From NCBI GenBank assembly GCA_017556845.1, contig JAFYMA010000097.1, positions 1 through 16,157 on the forward strand: DNA of 16,157 bases, read 5' to 3'. The DNA is from Clostridia bacterium (GTDB lineage: Bacteria; Bacillota; Clostridia; Oscillospirales; CAG-272). The notes under the pieces were generated by a model. That model made no database searches and had not been told where the DNA came from. It saw only the letters and a list, made by a program, of their open reading frames with translations. Below, piece by piece: positions 1 through 6,121 of the stretch (position 1 is its first letter; each line of letters begins with the position of its first letter). A program made the translations under genes and the position numbers.

Positions 1-964
1 CGGCATACCCACGTACCATTTTGCACACGCGATAGACGATCATCTTATGGGCACGACGCACGTTGTAAGAGGCGAGGAATGGCTTCCCAGCCTGCCAAGA
101 CACTTGATGCTGTTCAGATATCTTGGCTTCAAGGCTCCCAAATATCTGCACATAGCACAGATAATGCGTCTTGACGAGGACGGCAACAAAAAGAAGCTGT
201 CAAAAAGAGATATGGGCGCATCGCTTGACGATTATTCAAAGCTCGGTATCGCTCCTGAGTGCGTAAGAGAATATATCATGACTCTGCTCAATTCCAATTA
301 CGAGGAATGGCATGCACAGAATCCCGACAAGACACCGGACGATTTTCCTTTTTCGATCAAGAAAATGAGCGTTTCGGGCTGTCTGTTTGACTTCAACAAG
401 CTCACGGACGTGTCCAAAAACGTAATATCAAAAATGACAGCCGAAAAGGTGTATAACGATACTCTTGCGTGGGCGAAGGAATACGATGAGGAATTTTATC
501 AGAGCCTTTCATCAGACCCCGAATATGCAAAGCGTATACTTGCCATCGGCAGAGGCACGGCGAAGCCCCGTAAGGACATTGCAACGTGGGCTGACGTCAA
601 GCCGTATATGAGTTATTTTTACAACAAGTATTTTGAGCCTGCGGTGCAGTTCGACGAAAAATTCGATCCTCGGGATATAAAAAAGGCACTCAGCCTTTAT
701 CTTGAAAAGTTCGATGCATCGTTTGATAACAGTGCGTGGTTTGACTGCATAAAGGAGGTTGCCGCCGAAATAGGCTTCGCTCCCGAAATGAAGCTGTATA
801 AAAAGTCACCCGATGAATACAAGGGACACGTTGGCGACGTAAGCTCGTTCGTGCGTATAGCCGTTACGGGCAGAGCAAATACCCCCGATCTTTACGAGAT
901 AATCACCATAATGGGTGAAGAAATGATGAAAGAACGCATAAACAACATTATTGCTAATCTGTAA
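1..964 (+). CDS. gltX: Glutamyl-tRNA synthetase, C-terminal part (5' end outside window)
   Basis: Class I aminoacyl-tRNA synthetase that charges tRNA with glutamate in the cytoplasm. The reading frame is open from base 2, so the gene starts before the window; the ATG at 47 is internal. Before it the frame reads GIPTYHFAHAIDDHLM, and after it GTTHVVRGEEWLPSLPRH, the conserved GluRS active-site stretch. The KLSKR form of the KMSKS ATP-binding loop follows (KKKLSKRDMGAS, about 50 residues past the ATG at 47). The HIGH motif must lie upstream of the window. The rest is the helical anticodon-binding half, ending IIANL. The stop is 12 bases before glnS, so the two synthetases are probably cotranscribed. 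Family assignment is secure; whether the enzyme is strictly glutamate-specific cannot be judged from this part. Confidence 0.93.
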   Translation, partial: GIPTYHFAHAIDDHLMGTTHVVRGEEWLPSLPRHLMLFRYLGFKAPKYLHIAQIMRLDEDGNKKKLSKRDMGASLDDYSKLGIAPECVREYIMTLLNSNYEEWHAQNPDKTPDDFPFSIKKMSVSGCLFDFNKLTDVSKNVISKMTAEKVYNDTLAWAKEYDEEFYQSLSSDPEYAKRILAIGRGTAKPRKDIATWADVKPYMSYFYNKYFEPAVQFDEKFDPRDIKKALSLYLEKFDASFDNSAWFDCIKEVAAEIGFAPEMKLYKKSPDEYKGHVGDVSSFVRIAVTGRANTPDLYEIITIMGEEMMKERINNIIANL

Positions 965-976
965 CAGGAGAAAAAT

Positions 977-2620
977 ATGGAAAGCTCAAATTTTATACAC
1001 GATTTTATAAATGAGGATCTGGCGAAAAATCCCGATCTGAAAATTCACACACGTTTTCCGCCTGAGCCAAACGGATATTTGCACATAGGTCACTGCAAGG
1101 CGTTGGTCATTGACTTCGGTACTGCAAAGAAGTACGGCGGTATATGCAATCTCCGTATGGACGATACGAATCCCGCAAAGGAGGATACGGAGTTTGTCGA
1201 GGCGATACAGGAGGATATACACTGGCTCGGCTTTGACTGGGACGACAGATTTTTCTACGGCTCCGATTACTTTGAGAAAACGTACGAAATAGCGGTAAGA
1301 CTCATCAAAGAGGGGCTTGCTTACGTTTGCGAGCTTACCGCCGAGCAGTTCAGAGAATACAGAGGTGACACCTCGCACCCCGCGGTATCTCCTTACCGTG
1401 ACAGACCGATAGAGGAAAGCCTTGATCTGTTTGCAAGAATGAGAAACGGCGAGTTCCCCGAGGGAAAATATACGCTCCGTGCAAAGATAGATCTTGCATC
1501 CGGCAACTTCAATATGCGTGACCCCGTTCTTTACCGTATAAGATATATCGACCATCACCGCCAGGGAACTAAGTGGTGCATTTTCCCGATGTACGATTTT
1601 GCTCATCCCATACAGGATGCAATAGAGGGAATAACGCACAGCCTTTGCTCGCTCGAATACGAGGATCACAGACCGCTTTACAACTGGGTGGTAGAGCATG
1701 CAGGTCTTGAGGGTAAGCCCCGCCAGATAGAATTTGCACGTCTGAACGTAACGTACACCGTTATGAGTAAAAGATATCTGCGTTCGCTTGTAGAGGGCGG
1801 ACTCGTTGACGGCTGGGACGACCCCCGTATGCCTACCCTTTGCGGTTTGCGCCGCAGAGGCTTTACGGCAAATGCAATACTTGATTTCTGCGAAAGAATA
1901 GGCGTCGCAAAGTCAAACAGTACGGTTGATATTGAATTGCTTGAGCATTGCGTAAGAGAGGATCTCAATATGACTTCTCAACGCAGAATAGCGGTTCTCG
2001 ATCCCGTAAAGGTGACCGTTACGAATTATCCCGAGGATAAGGTGGAGTATTTCACGGTTTCAAACAATCCGAATGACGAAGCTGCGGGAAGCCGTCAGGT
2101 GCCGTTCACAAGAGAGCTTTACGTTGACCGCGAGGACGTTTCCATAGATCCGCCTCCGAAGTATTTCAGAATGAAGGAGGGAGCAGAGGTACGTCTGATG
2201 GGTGCGTACATCGTTAAGTGCGATAAGATAATAACAGATGAAAACGGCAAGATAACCGAGGTGCTCTGCACGGCAGATCTTCAGTCCGGCTGTAACAATC
2301 CCTTTGATGGCAGAAAGATCAAGGGTACGATACACTGGCTTTCAAAGGATCACTGCATAAAGGCTGACGTTATGCTTTACAACAGACTTTTTACAACGCC
2401 CGATCCGTCCGATCTTCCCGATGGAAAAACGTATAACGATTACCTCAATCCCGATTCGCTTCAGAAGCTTCAGGGCTGTCTTATGGAGGAAAGCTTGAAG
2501 GATGCAAAGCCCGGCGACAAATTCCAGTTTGTAAGAACGGGATACTTCTGCCTTGATACGAAGCTGCCGAACACGTTTAACCGCGTGGTAACGCTTAAGG
2601 ACAGCTATAAGGTCAAATAA
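977..2620 (+). CDS. glnS: Glutaminyl-tRNA synthetase
   Basis: Class I synthetase that charges tRNA-Gln with glutamine directly. The 547-residue protein opens with a canonical GlnRS N-terminus: FPPEPNGYLHIGHCKA holds the HIGH motif at residues 36-39, followed by NLRMDDTNP. VMSKR at residues 262-266 is the KMSKS loop. The second half is the beta-barrel anticodon-binding region. The length fits plain bacterial GlnRS, with no C-terminal YqeY domain as seen in some clostridial fusions. The start is set by AGGAG at 966-970, seven bases or so before the ATG. It follows gltX closely in the same direction. Many Firmicutes lack GlnRS and use GatCAB instead; its presence here fits the lineages known to have gained glnS by transfer. 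Confidence 0.96.
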   Translation: MESSNFIHDFINEDLAKNPDLKIHTRFPPEPNGYLHIGHCKALVIDFGTAKKYGGICNLRMDDTNPAKEDTEFVEAIQEDIHWLGFDWDDRFFYGSDYFEKTYEIAVRLIKEGLAYVCELTAEQFREYRGDTSHPAVSPYRDRPIEESLDLFARMRNGEFPEGKYTLRAKIDLASGNFNMRDPVLYRIRYIDHHRQGTKWCIFPMYDFAHPIQDAIEGITHSLCSLEYEDHRPLYNWVVEHAGLEGKPRQIEFARLNVTYTVMSKRYLRSLVEGGLVDGWDDPRMPTLCGLRRRGFTANAILDFCERIGVAKSNSTVDIELLEHCVREDLNMTSQRRIAVLDPVKVTVTNYPEDKVEYFTVSNNPNDEAAGSRQVPFTRELYVDREDVSIDPPPKYFRMKEGAEVRLMGAYIVKCDKIITDENGKITEVLCTADLQSGCNNPFDGRKIKGTIHWLSKDHCIKADVMLYNRLFTTPDPSDLPDGKTYNDYLNPDSLQKLQGCLMEESLKDAKPGDKFQFVRTGYFCLDTKLPNTFNRVVTLKDSYKVK

Positions 2621-2684
2621 CGCCGATCACGGCTCGTTTGATGTTCAATTTACAAAATATTTACAAAAGAGACCCTCGTGCCTA

Positions 2685-2713
2685 TTGACATGGGGGTCTT
2701 ATAATGTTAAAAT
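2685..2713 (+). promoter_or_regulatory. Strong sigma-A-type promoter for rplU-prp-rpmA
   Basis: A perfect TTGACA -35 box (2685-2690), a 17-base spacer and a TAAAAT -10 box (2708-2713) preceded by TGT, an extended -10. It lies about 85 bases before the rplU start, leaving room for a leader RNA. An inverted repeat, AGACCC (2670-2675) with GGGTCT (2694-2699), flanks the -35 box. Confidence 0.85.
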
Positions 2714-2720
2714 AGTCTGC

Positions 2721-2790
2721 CGCATGGTGTGGGGCTTGTTTAAACGGCTTGTCCGTGCCTTACTCAGCGAGTTTATTTGAAAGAGAGGTG
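2721..2790 (+). promoter_or_regulatory. Candidate L21-type ribosomal leader RNA upstream of rplU
   Basis: Between the promoter and the rplU start the transcript can form a stem, GCATGG (2722-2727) with CCGTGC (2753-2758, one G-U pair), around a loop containing the palindrome GTTTAAAC (2738-2745). L21 leaders are known structured elements in Firmicutes rplU 5' regions, thought to allow autoregulation by L21. Position and shape suit one. I recognise the context, not a verified covariance match, so this is a candidate. The region ends with the ribosome-binding site GAGGTG at 2785-2790. Confidence 0.45.
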
Positions 2791-2796
2791 CTTTTC

Positions 2797-3108
2797 GTGT
2801 TTGCTATTATCGAAACCGGCGGAAAGCAGTACAAAGTATCCGAGGGGGATTCCATCTACATTGAGAAGCTGGATGTTGAACCCGGCTCTGAGTACACATT
2901 TGACCGTGTATTTGCTGTTTCCGGCAATGACGGCATAAAGGTCGGCACACCCGTTGTTGAAGGTGCTACCGTTACCGCTACCGTTGATAAAAACGGCAAG
3001 GCAAAGAAGATCTACGTTCTTAAGTACAAGTCCAAGAAGAACGAAAAGAAGAAGATCGGTCACAGACAGGCCTATACAAAGGTAACGATCAAGTCCATCA
3101 ACGCGTAA
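2797..3108 (+). CDS. rplU: 50S ribosomal protein L21
   Basis: Large-subunit protein that binds 23S rRNA. The GTG at 2797 is chosen as the start: GAGGTG lies six bases upstream, and the product MFAIIETGGKQYKVSEGD begins exactly where bacterial L21 proteins begin. This gives 103 residues, the normal family length. A longer frame back to a TTG at 2749 would add 16 unconserved residues and overlap the leader stem. The C-terminus contains the typical Lys-rich stretch and ends HRQAYTKVTIKSINA. First gene of rplU-prp-rpmA, three bases before prp, with the strong promoter just upstream. Confidence 0.96.
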   Translation: MFAIIETGGKQYKVSEGDSIYIEKLDVEPGSEYTFDRVFAVSGNDGIKVGTPVVEGATVTATVDKNGKAKKIYVLKYKSKKNEKKKIGHRQAYTKVTIKSINA

Positions 3109-3111
3109 GCT

Positions 3112-3468
3112 ATGACCAAGATCGTATTTTTCAAATCCGGCGATGCTTATTACGGCTTCCGTGAGGTCGGCCACAGCGGCTACGACGATTCGGGAAAGGA
3201 CATCGTTTGTGCGGCTATATCCGCTATGACGATGCTCATCATCAATACCGTAGAGGTGTCTATCGGCTCAAGCGTGGATTACCAAATAGACGAAAAAACA
3301 ACGGATATTCAGGTCATCTGCAAGGGCGCTCTGCCGGAATATGAAAGTGACGAAAAGAAAAATTATGCCATATCCGCCTTGCTTCAGGGATATTTTCTTC
3401 AGCTCAACGATATGGTTGAGGAGTATTACGAATATCTGCAGGTGGATGAAGAACAAAAGGATATCTGA
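3112..3468 (+). CDS. prp: Ribosomal-processing cysteine protease Prp
   Basis: Cysteine protease that removes the N-terminal extension of ribosomal protein L27 in Firmicutes and relatives. The 118-residue protein carries the family core GHSGYDDSGKDIVCAA, with catalytic His21 and Cys33 (numbered from this start). This matches the His/Cys dyad known from the Staphylococcus protein. It sits between rplU and rpmA as in most Firmicutes. The start is three bases after the rplU stop and has little Shine-Dalgarno sequence of its own, so translation is probably coupled to rplU. The substrate is encoded next, with a matching cleavage motif. Confidence 0.93.
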   Translation: MTKIVFFKSGDAYYGFREVGHSGYDDSGKDIVCAAISAMTMLIINTVEVSIGSSVDYQIDEKTTDIQVICKGALPEYESDEKKNYAISALLQGYFLQLNDMVEEYYEYLQVDEEQKDI

Positions 3469-3498
3469 TATCCGAAAATAATTACGGAGGAATGTGAA

Positions 3499-3786
3499 AT
3501 GTTAAGATTAAGCCTTCAGTTTTTTGCACACAAAAAAGGCGTTGGTTCTACAAAGAACGGACGTGACAGTGCTGCTCAGCGTCTCGGCGTTAAGAAGTTT
3601 GACGGCGAAAAGGTTCTGGCAGGCAATATAATCATGCGTCAGAGAGGAACTAAGATCCATCCCGGCAACAACGTTGGCAAGGGTTCTGACGACACCTTGT
3701 TTGCTCTTATCGACGGCAAGGTTAAGTTTGAAAACATTGCAAAGGGCAGAAAGTGCGTAAGCGTTTACGCATCTGATGCCGAGTAA
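3499..3786 (+). CDS. rpmA: 50S ribosomal protein L27 with Prp-cleavable N-terminal extension
   Basis: L27 reaches toward the peptidyl-transferase centre with its N-terminus. The 95-residue product starts MLRLSLQFFAHKKGVG; in Firmicutes L27 the residues up to LQFF are removed by Prp, cleaving after the second Phe and exposing the A-H-K-K-G end. The core STKNGRDSAAQRLGVK and the RQRGTKIHPGNNVG stretch are typical of L27. GGAGG at 3486-3490 is well placed before the ATG. A strong terminator follows 22 bases after the stop, closing the operon. obgE, which often follows rpmA, is not here. Confidence 0.97.
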   Translation: MLRLSLQFFAHKKGVGSTKNGRDSAAQRLGVKKFDGEKVLAGNIIMRQRGTKIHPGNNVGKGSDDTLFALIDGKVKFENIAKGRKCVSVYASDAE

Positions 3787-3808
3787 TTGATCTGCTTTCA
3801 AAACATTG

Positions 3809-3840
3809 AAAGAGCCGATGCGTGCGCATCGGCTCTTTTT
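3809..3840 (+). terminator. Rho-independent terminator of rplU-prp-rpmA
   Basis: AAAGAGCCGATGC (3809-3821) pairs perfectly with GCATCGGCTCTTT (3826-3838) around a GTGC loop, and a T run follows to 3840. It lies just after the rpmA stop. The A-rich left flank would also allow some function on the opposite strand. Confidence 0.92.
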
Positions 3841-3870
3841 GCTTGAAAACAAGCGATATACAGCTTAAAA

Positions 3871-3912
3871 AAAGGTCTGCATTCAAGTGTTGAATCTTGA
3901 ATGCAGACCTTT
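3871..3912 (-). terminator. Terminator of the minus-strand membrane-protein gene
   Basis: A perfect 17-base-pair stem, AAAGGTCTGCATTCAAG (3871-3887) with its complement at 3896-3912, around an 8-base loop. On the minus strand it begins four bases after the stop of the 4153-3917 gene and runs into seven T residues. On the + strand the flank GATTTTATTT is weaker, so it may also act in that direction. Confidence 0.88.
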
Positions 3913-3916
3913 GATT

Positions 3917-4153
3917 TTATTTCAGTACCTTTACGAAAACAAGTATGGAAAGCACGATGCCGACGAAGGCGTACAATCCTACAAGTGAGCCTATAAGGCT
4001 GAATATGATACCGATTATCGGAATACCTGCAAGCTTGCCGATAACGAAGCCGCAAACGACGTCGATAAGAACGTATATTATCAGAGTGATGATGAATGAC
4101 GCAATGTCGCGAACTTTAAATGCGTGGGGGAAAAACTTCTTCAAAATATCCAT
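3917..4153 (-). CDS. Small membrane protein of unknown function
   Basis: A 78-residue predicted integral membrane protein. The N-terminus MDILKKFFPHAFKVRD is basic and amphipathic. It is followed by two hydrophobic segments, roughly residues 18-40 and 43-75, rich in Ile, Val and Gly with small-residue spacing, joined by a short KLAGIP turn. No catalytic motif is visible and I do not recognise the family. It is credible as a gene for three reasons: GAGGT lies just upstream of its ATG, a consensus promoter (TTGACA, 17 bases, TACAAT) lies at 4230-4202 on the minus strand, and a strong terminator follows its stop. It is the only minus-strand gene seen here and is inserted between two ribosomal operons. 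An overlapping + strand frame (3945-4319) has no such signals and is rejected. Confidence 0.75.
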   Translation of the reverse strand: MDILKKFFPHAFKVRDIASFIITLIIYVLIDVVCGFVIGKLAGIPIIGIIFSLIGSLVGLYAFVGIVLSILVFVKVLK

Positions 4154-4201
4154 TTTGTACCTCGGAAAAAAGTATTTGCACTTTGTCTGTGCTTGTTATA
4201 T

Positions 4202-4230
4202 ATTGTATCACTTGGTTTTGAAAATGTCAA
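4202..4230 (-). promoter_or_regulatory. Promoter of the minus-strand membrane-protein gene
   Basis: Read on the minus strand: TTGACA (4230-4225), a 17-base spacer, then TACAAT (4207-4202). It lies about 50 bases upstream of the gene's ATG. The 4154-4473 stretch is otherwise a divergent intergenic region: this promoter, an AT-rich spacer (4231-4345) in which I see nothing, then the rpmG promoter and leader. Confidence 0.82.
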
Positions 4231-4345
4231 TAATCAAAGAGCGATTTTTGAAAGCAAATGCGTTTTTAAGGGTATTGACACGGTTTGAGATTGTAAATTT
4301 AAAGTGGATTTTTTTTTAATTTTCGTTTTTGCACAACAATAAGTA

Positions 4346-4374
4346 TTGACAAAATATTTTATATGTGGTACACT
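4346..4374 (+). promoter_or_regulatory. Strong promoter of rpmG-secE-nusG
   Basis: A perfect TTGACA (4346-4351), a 17-base spacer and TACACT (4369-4374) with a TGG extended -10. It stands about 100 bases before rpmG, so the transcript begins with the structured leader at 4382-4450. Confidence 0.85.
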
Positions 4375-4381
4375 CGTTGTA

Positions 4382-4450
4382 CCTCTGCATTTGAACGGCA
4401 GAGGGAGGCTGATTCGAGCGTTTTTGCCGTCATCTCCGGCTGAAATGCTC
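4382..4450 (+). promoter_or_regulatory. Structured 5' leader of rpmG (two hairpins)
   Basis: Hairpin 1 is CCTCTGC (4382-4388) with GCAGAGG (4398-4404) and a 9-base loop. Hairpin 2 is larger: 4416-4429 pairs with 4437-4450 over 14 positions with a single mismatch (T-T) and two G-U pairs, around a 7-base loop. There is no T run after hairpin 2, so it is not a simple terminator. It ends some 10 bases before the AGGAGG of rpmG (4461-4466). This placement suits control of translation or RNA stability. I do not know a described RNA family for this position. Confidence 0.6.
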
Positions 4451-4473
4451 CAAATTCTACAGGAGGTGCCGAA

Positions 4474-4623
4474 ATGAGAGAAAAGATCACACTTGCTTGC
4501 TCCGAATGCAAACAGCGTAACTACGACAGCAAAAAGAACAAGAAAAATACTCCGGACAGACTTGAGCTGAATAAGTATTGCCGCTTATGCCGCAAGCACA
4601 CTTTACACAAAGAAACGAAGTAA
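4474..4623 (+). CDS. rpmG: 50S ribosomal protein L33, zinc-ribbon (C+) type
   Basis: Short 49-residue large-subunit protein. It begins MREKITLACSECKQRNYDSKKNK and ends LNKYCRLCRKHTLHKETK. Four cysteines in two CxxC pairs, 9/12 and 36/39, form the zinc-binding version of L33; the zinc-free paralogue would lack them. AGGAGGTG lies upstream of the ATG. It precedes secE and nusG, the standard bacterial order rpmG-secE-nusG. Its zinc-binding form means a zinc-independent L33 may exist elsewhere in the genome, which cannot be seen here. Confidence 0.96.
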   Translation: MREKITLACSECKQRNYDSKKNKKNTPDRLELNKYCRLCRKHTLHKETK

Positions 4624-4642
4624 GAATCGTACAGGAGGAAAA

Positions 4643-4966
4643 ATGGCTGATAAAGAGCTTAACGAAGAGCTTAACGAAAGCGTAGAGACCGCTGAGGTTA
4701 AGGCTGAAGAAAAGACCGCCGATAAAAAAGGCGATGCCAAAAAGAAGACCGAAAAGAAAAAAGGTCCCGGTTTTGGTCAGAAGATCCTGAACGTTCTTAA
4801 GGATTTTAAGGGCGAGATCAAAAAGATCACCTGGCCCACACCCAAGCAGACGTTGCGCAACACACTCGTCGTTCTCGGAATGATGATAGTCGTTGGTATT
4901 TTCGTATTCTTGCTTGATACCGCTTTTTCGTCGGTAGTTGAATTGCTTGCCGGCATTGGTAAGTAA
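4643..4966 (+). CDS. secE: Preprotein translocase subunit SecE
   Basis: Small membrane subunit of the SecYEG channel, which clamps SecY. The 107-residue protein has a long charged N-terminal extension (residues 1-45, rich in Glu, Lys and Ala). The conserved amphipathic stretch FKGEIKKITWPTPKQ follows, then one hydrophobic segment, VVLGMMIVVGIFVFLLD, and a short tail. One transmembrane helix is normal for Gram-positive SecE; the acidic/Lys-rich N-terminus makes it longer than the roughly 60-residue minimal form. The ribosome-binding site is AGGAGGAAAA next to the ATG. It lies 19 bases after rpmG and 30 before nusG. Confidence 0.95.
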   Translation: MADKELNEELNESVETAEVKAEEKTADKKGDAKKKTEKKKGPGFGQKILNVLKDFKGEIKKITWPTPKQTLRNTLVVLGMMIVVGIFVFLLDTAFSSVVELLAGIGK

Positions 4967-4996
4967 TTACCCGTCTGCATAGGAGGATTTCCCGAT

Positions 4997-5557
4997 ATGA
5001 TGGATGATTACTCTCTTGAGCCCAAGTGGTACGTAGCGCATACGTATTCGGGCTATGAGAATAAAGTAAAGGATAATATACTGAAGATCGTTGAAAACAG
5101 AGGTCTGCAGGAAATTATCGTTGACGTAAGGATACCTGTTGAAACCGTTGTGGAGATGAACGGTGCAGAAAAAAAGGAATCCGAAGCAAAGATGTTCCCC
5201 AGCTACGTTCTTGTCAAGATGGTAATGAATGACGATACGTGGCACGTAATAAGGAATATCCGCGGTGTTACGGGCTTTGTCGGCCCCGGATCGAAGCCGG
5301 TGGCACTGACAGACGCTGAGGTTGCCCAGCTGGGCATCGAGCTCGGCGACGACGCACAGACGCCCGTTACCGTTAACCTCGGCTTTGCCGTAGGTGATAC
5401 AGTCGCTATCACAAGCGGATTTTTGACCGATATAAAGACCGCAAAGGTCTCGGCCATTTCCGATGATAAAAAGCGCGTTACCGTTCTTGCGGTAATGTTC
5501 GGTATGGAAACGCCTATCGAGCTTGATATAAGCGACGTTAAGCCCTTAAAGGATTAA
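4997..5557 (+). CDS. nusG: Transcription termination/antitermination factor NusG
   Basis: RNA-polymerase-binding elongation factor. The N-terminal NGN domain starts at about residue 10 with KWYVAHTYSGYENKVKDNI, and contains MFPSYVLVKM and the VIRNIRGVTGFVG segment. The C-terminal KOW domain spans about residues 130-186 and ends TPIELDISDVKPL. The KOW core reads VAITSGFLTDIKTAKV (136-151), so the first Gly is present but the second, usually conserved Gly is not. The 186-residue length is normal. AGGAGG at 4981-4986 precedes tandem ATG codons at 4997 and 5000, so the true start could be three bases later. Gene order secE-nusG-rplK is standard. Confidence 0.95.
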   Translation: MMDDYSLEPKWYVAHTYSGYENKVKDNILKIVENRGLQEIIVDVRIPVETVVEMNGAEKKESEAKMFPSYVLVKMVMNDDTWHVIRNIRGVTGFVGPGSKPVALTDAEVAQLGIELGDDAQTPVTVNLGFAVGDTVAITSGFLTDIKTAKVSAISDDKKRVTVLAVMFGMETPIELDISDVKPLKD

Positions 5558-5659
5558 GGGCGCATCCAAGGATGCAAAACGTGGGAGGAAGAAATTTTAT
5601 TTATTACATCATCTTCCGGGTAACCACACAGGCAAACGGCAGTTGATAAACCGTTTTGC
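5543..5659 (+). promoter_or_regulatory. Structured nusG-rplK intergenic leader, candidate L1-binding site
   Basis: The 123 bases between nusG and rplK are full of pairing. CCCTTAA/TTAAGGG (5543-5560) overlaps the nusG stop. GCATC-CAAG-GATGC lies at 5562-5575. GTGG (5581-5584) pairs with CCAC (5624-5627) and encloses GGAAG/CTTCC (5587-5591/5613-5617), with an asymmetric internal loop of GA against GGGTAA. GCAAACGG (5632-5639) pairs with CCGTTTTGC (5651-5659). L1 is known to repress rplK-rplA by binding an mRNA mimic of its 23S site, which has two helices split by an asymmetric loop; the third element has that plan. Assignment to L1 is inference. Confidence 0.5.
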
Positions 5660-5680
5660 TACAGAAAGGAATTTTTAAAA

Positions 5681-6106
5681 ATGGCTAAGAAAATAATGGC
5701 TTACGTAAAGCTGCAGCTTCCTGCAGGTAAAGCTACGCCCCAACCCCCTGTTGGTCCTGCTTTGGGTCAGCACGGTGTAAACATTGCAGCGTTTACAAAG
5801 GAATTCAATGAAAGAACGAAGAATGACATAGGTATTATCATTCCCGTAGTTATCACTATCTACGCTGACAGATCCTTCTCATTCATCACGAAGACTCCCC
5901 CCGCAGCAGTTCTTATAAAGAAGGCTGCAGGTATCGAATCCGGTTCCGCTGTTCCTAACAAGACAAAGGTTGCAAAGATCACTAAGGAACAGGTTCAGAA
6001 GATCGCCGAAACCAAAAAGCCCGACCTTACATCCGGCTCTCTTGAAGCAGCTATGAGTATGATCGCAGGTACAGCCCGCAGCATGGGTATCACGGTAGAG
6101 GACTAA
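5681..6106 (+). CDS. rplK: 50S ribosomal protein L11
   Basis: Protein of the GTPase-associated centre at the base of the L7/L12 stalk, binding 23S rRNA with L10. The 141-residue length is exactly that of the family. The N-terminal domain reads VKLQLPAGKATPQPPVGPALGQHGVNIAAFTKEFN, with the Pro-rich segment that contacts thiopeptides and elongation factors. The C-terminal rRNA-binding domain begins around residue 70 with the TPPAAVLIKKAAG motif and ends GTARSMGITVED. AAAGGA lies before the ATG. It is followed after 15 bases by rplA; the upstream leader is probably the control point of both. Confidence 0.97.
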   Translation: MAKKIMAYVKLQLPAGKATPQPPVGPALGQHGVNIAAFTKEFNERTKNDIGIIIPVVITIYADRSFSFITKTPPAAVLIKKAAGIESGSAVPNKTKVAKITKEQVQKIAETKKPDLTSGSLEAAMSMIAGTARSMGITVED

Positions 6107-6121
6107 GGGAGGTAACGAGAG

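Noticed and set aside
986..1699. A 237-codon minus-strand frame inside glnS
   Set aside because: A shadow of the glnS codon pattern; product has no family features and no start signals.
2749..2796. Extended start of rplU at a TTG
   Set aside because: Adds 16 unconserved residues, overlaps the leader stem and ignores the well-placed GAGGTG before the GTG at 2797.
3945..4319. A 124-codon + strand frame opposite the small membrane-protein gene
   Set aside because: It has no ribosome-binding site, runs through the minus-strand promoter, and its product looks random, whereas the opposite strand has a full set of gene signals.
4416..4450. The large rpmG-leader hairpin as a terminator or attenuator
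   Set aside because: No T run follows the stem, and the AGGAGG of rpmG comes next; kept as a structured leader instead.
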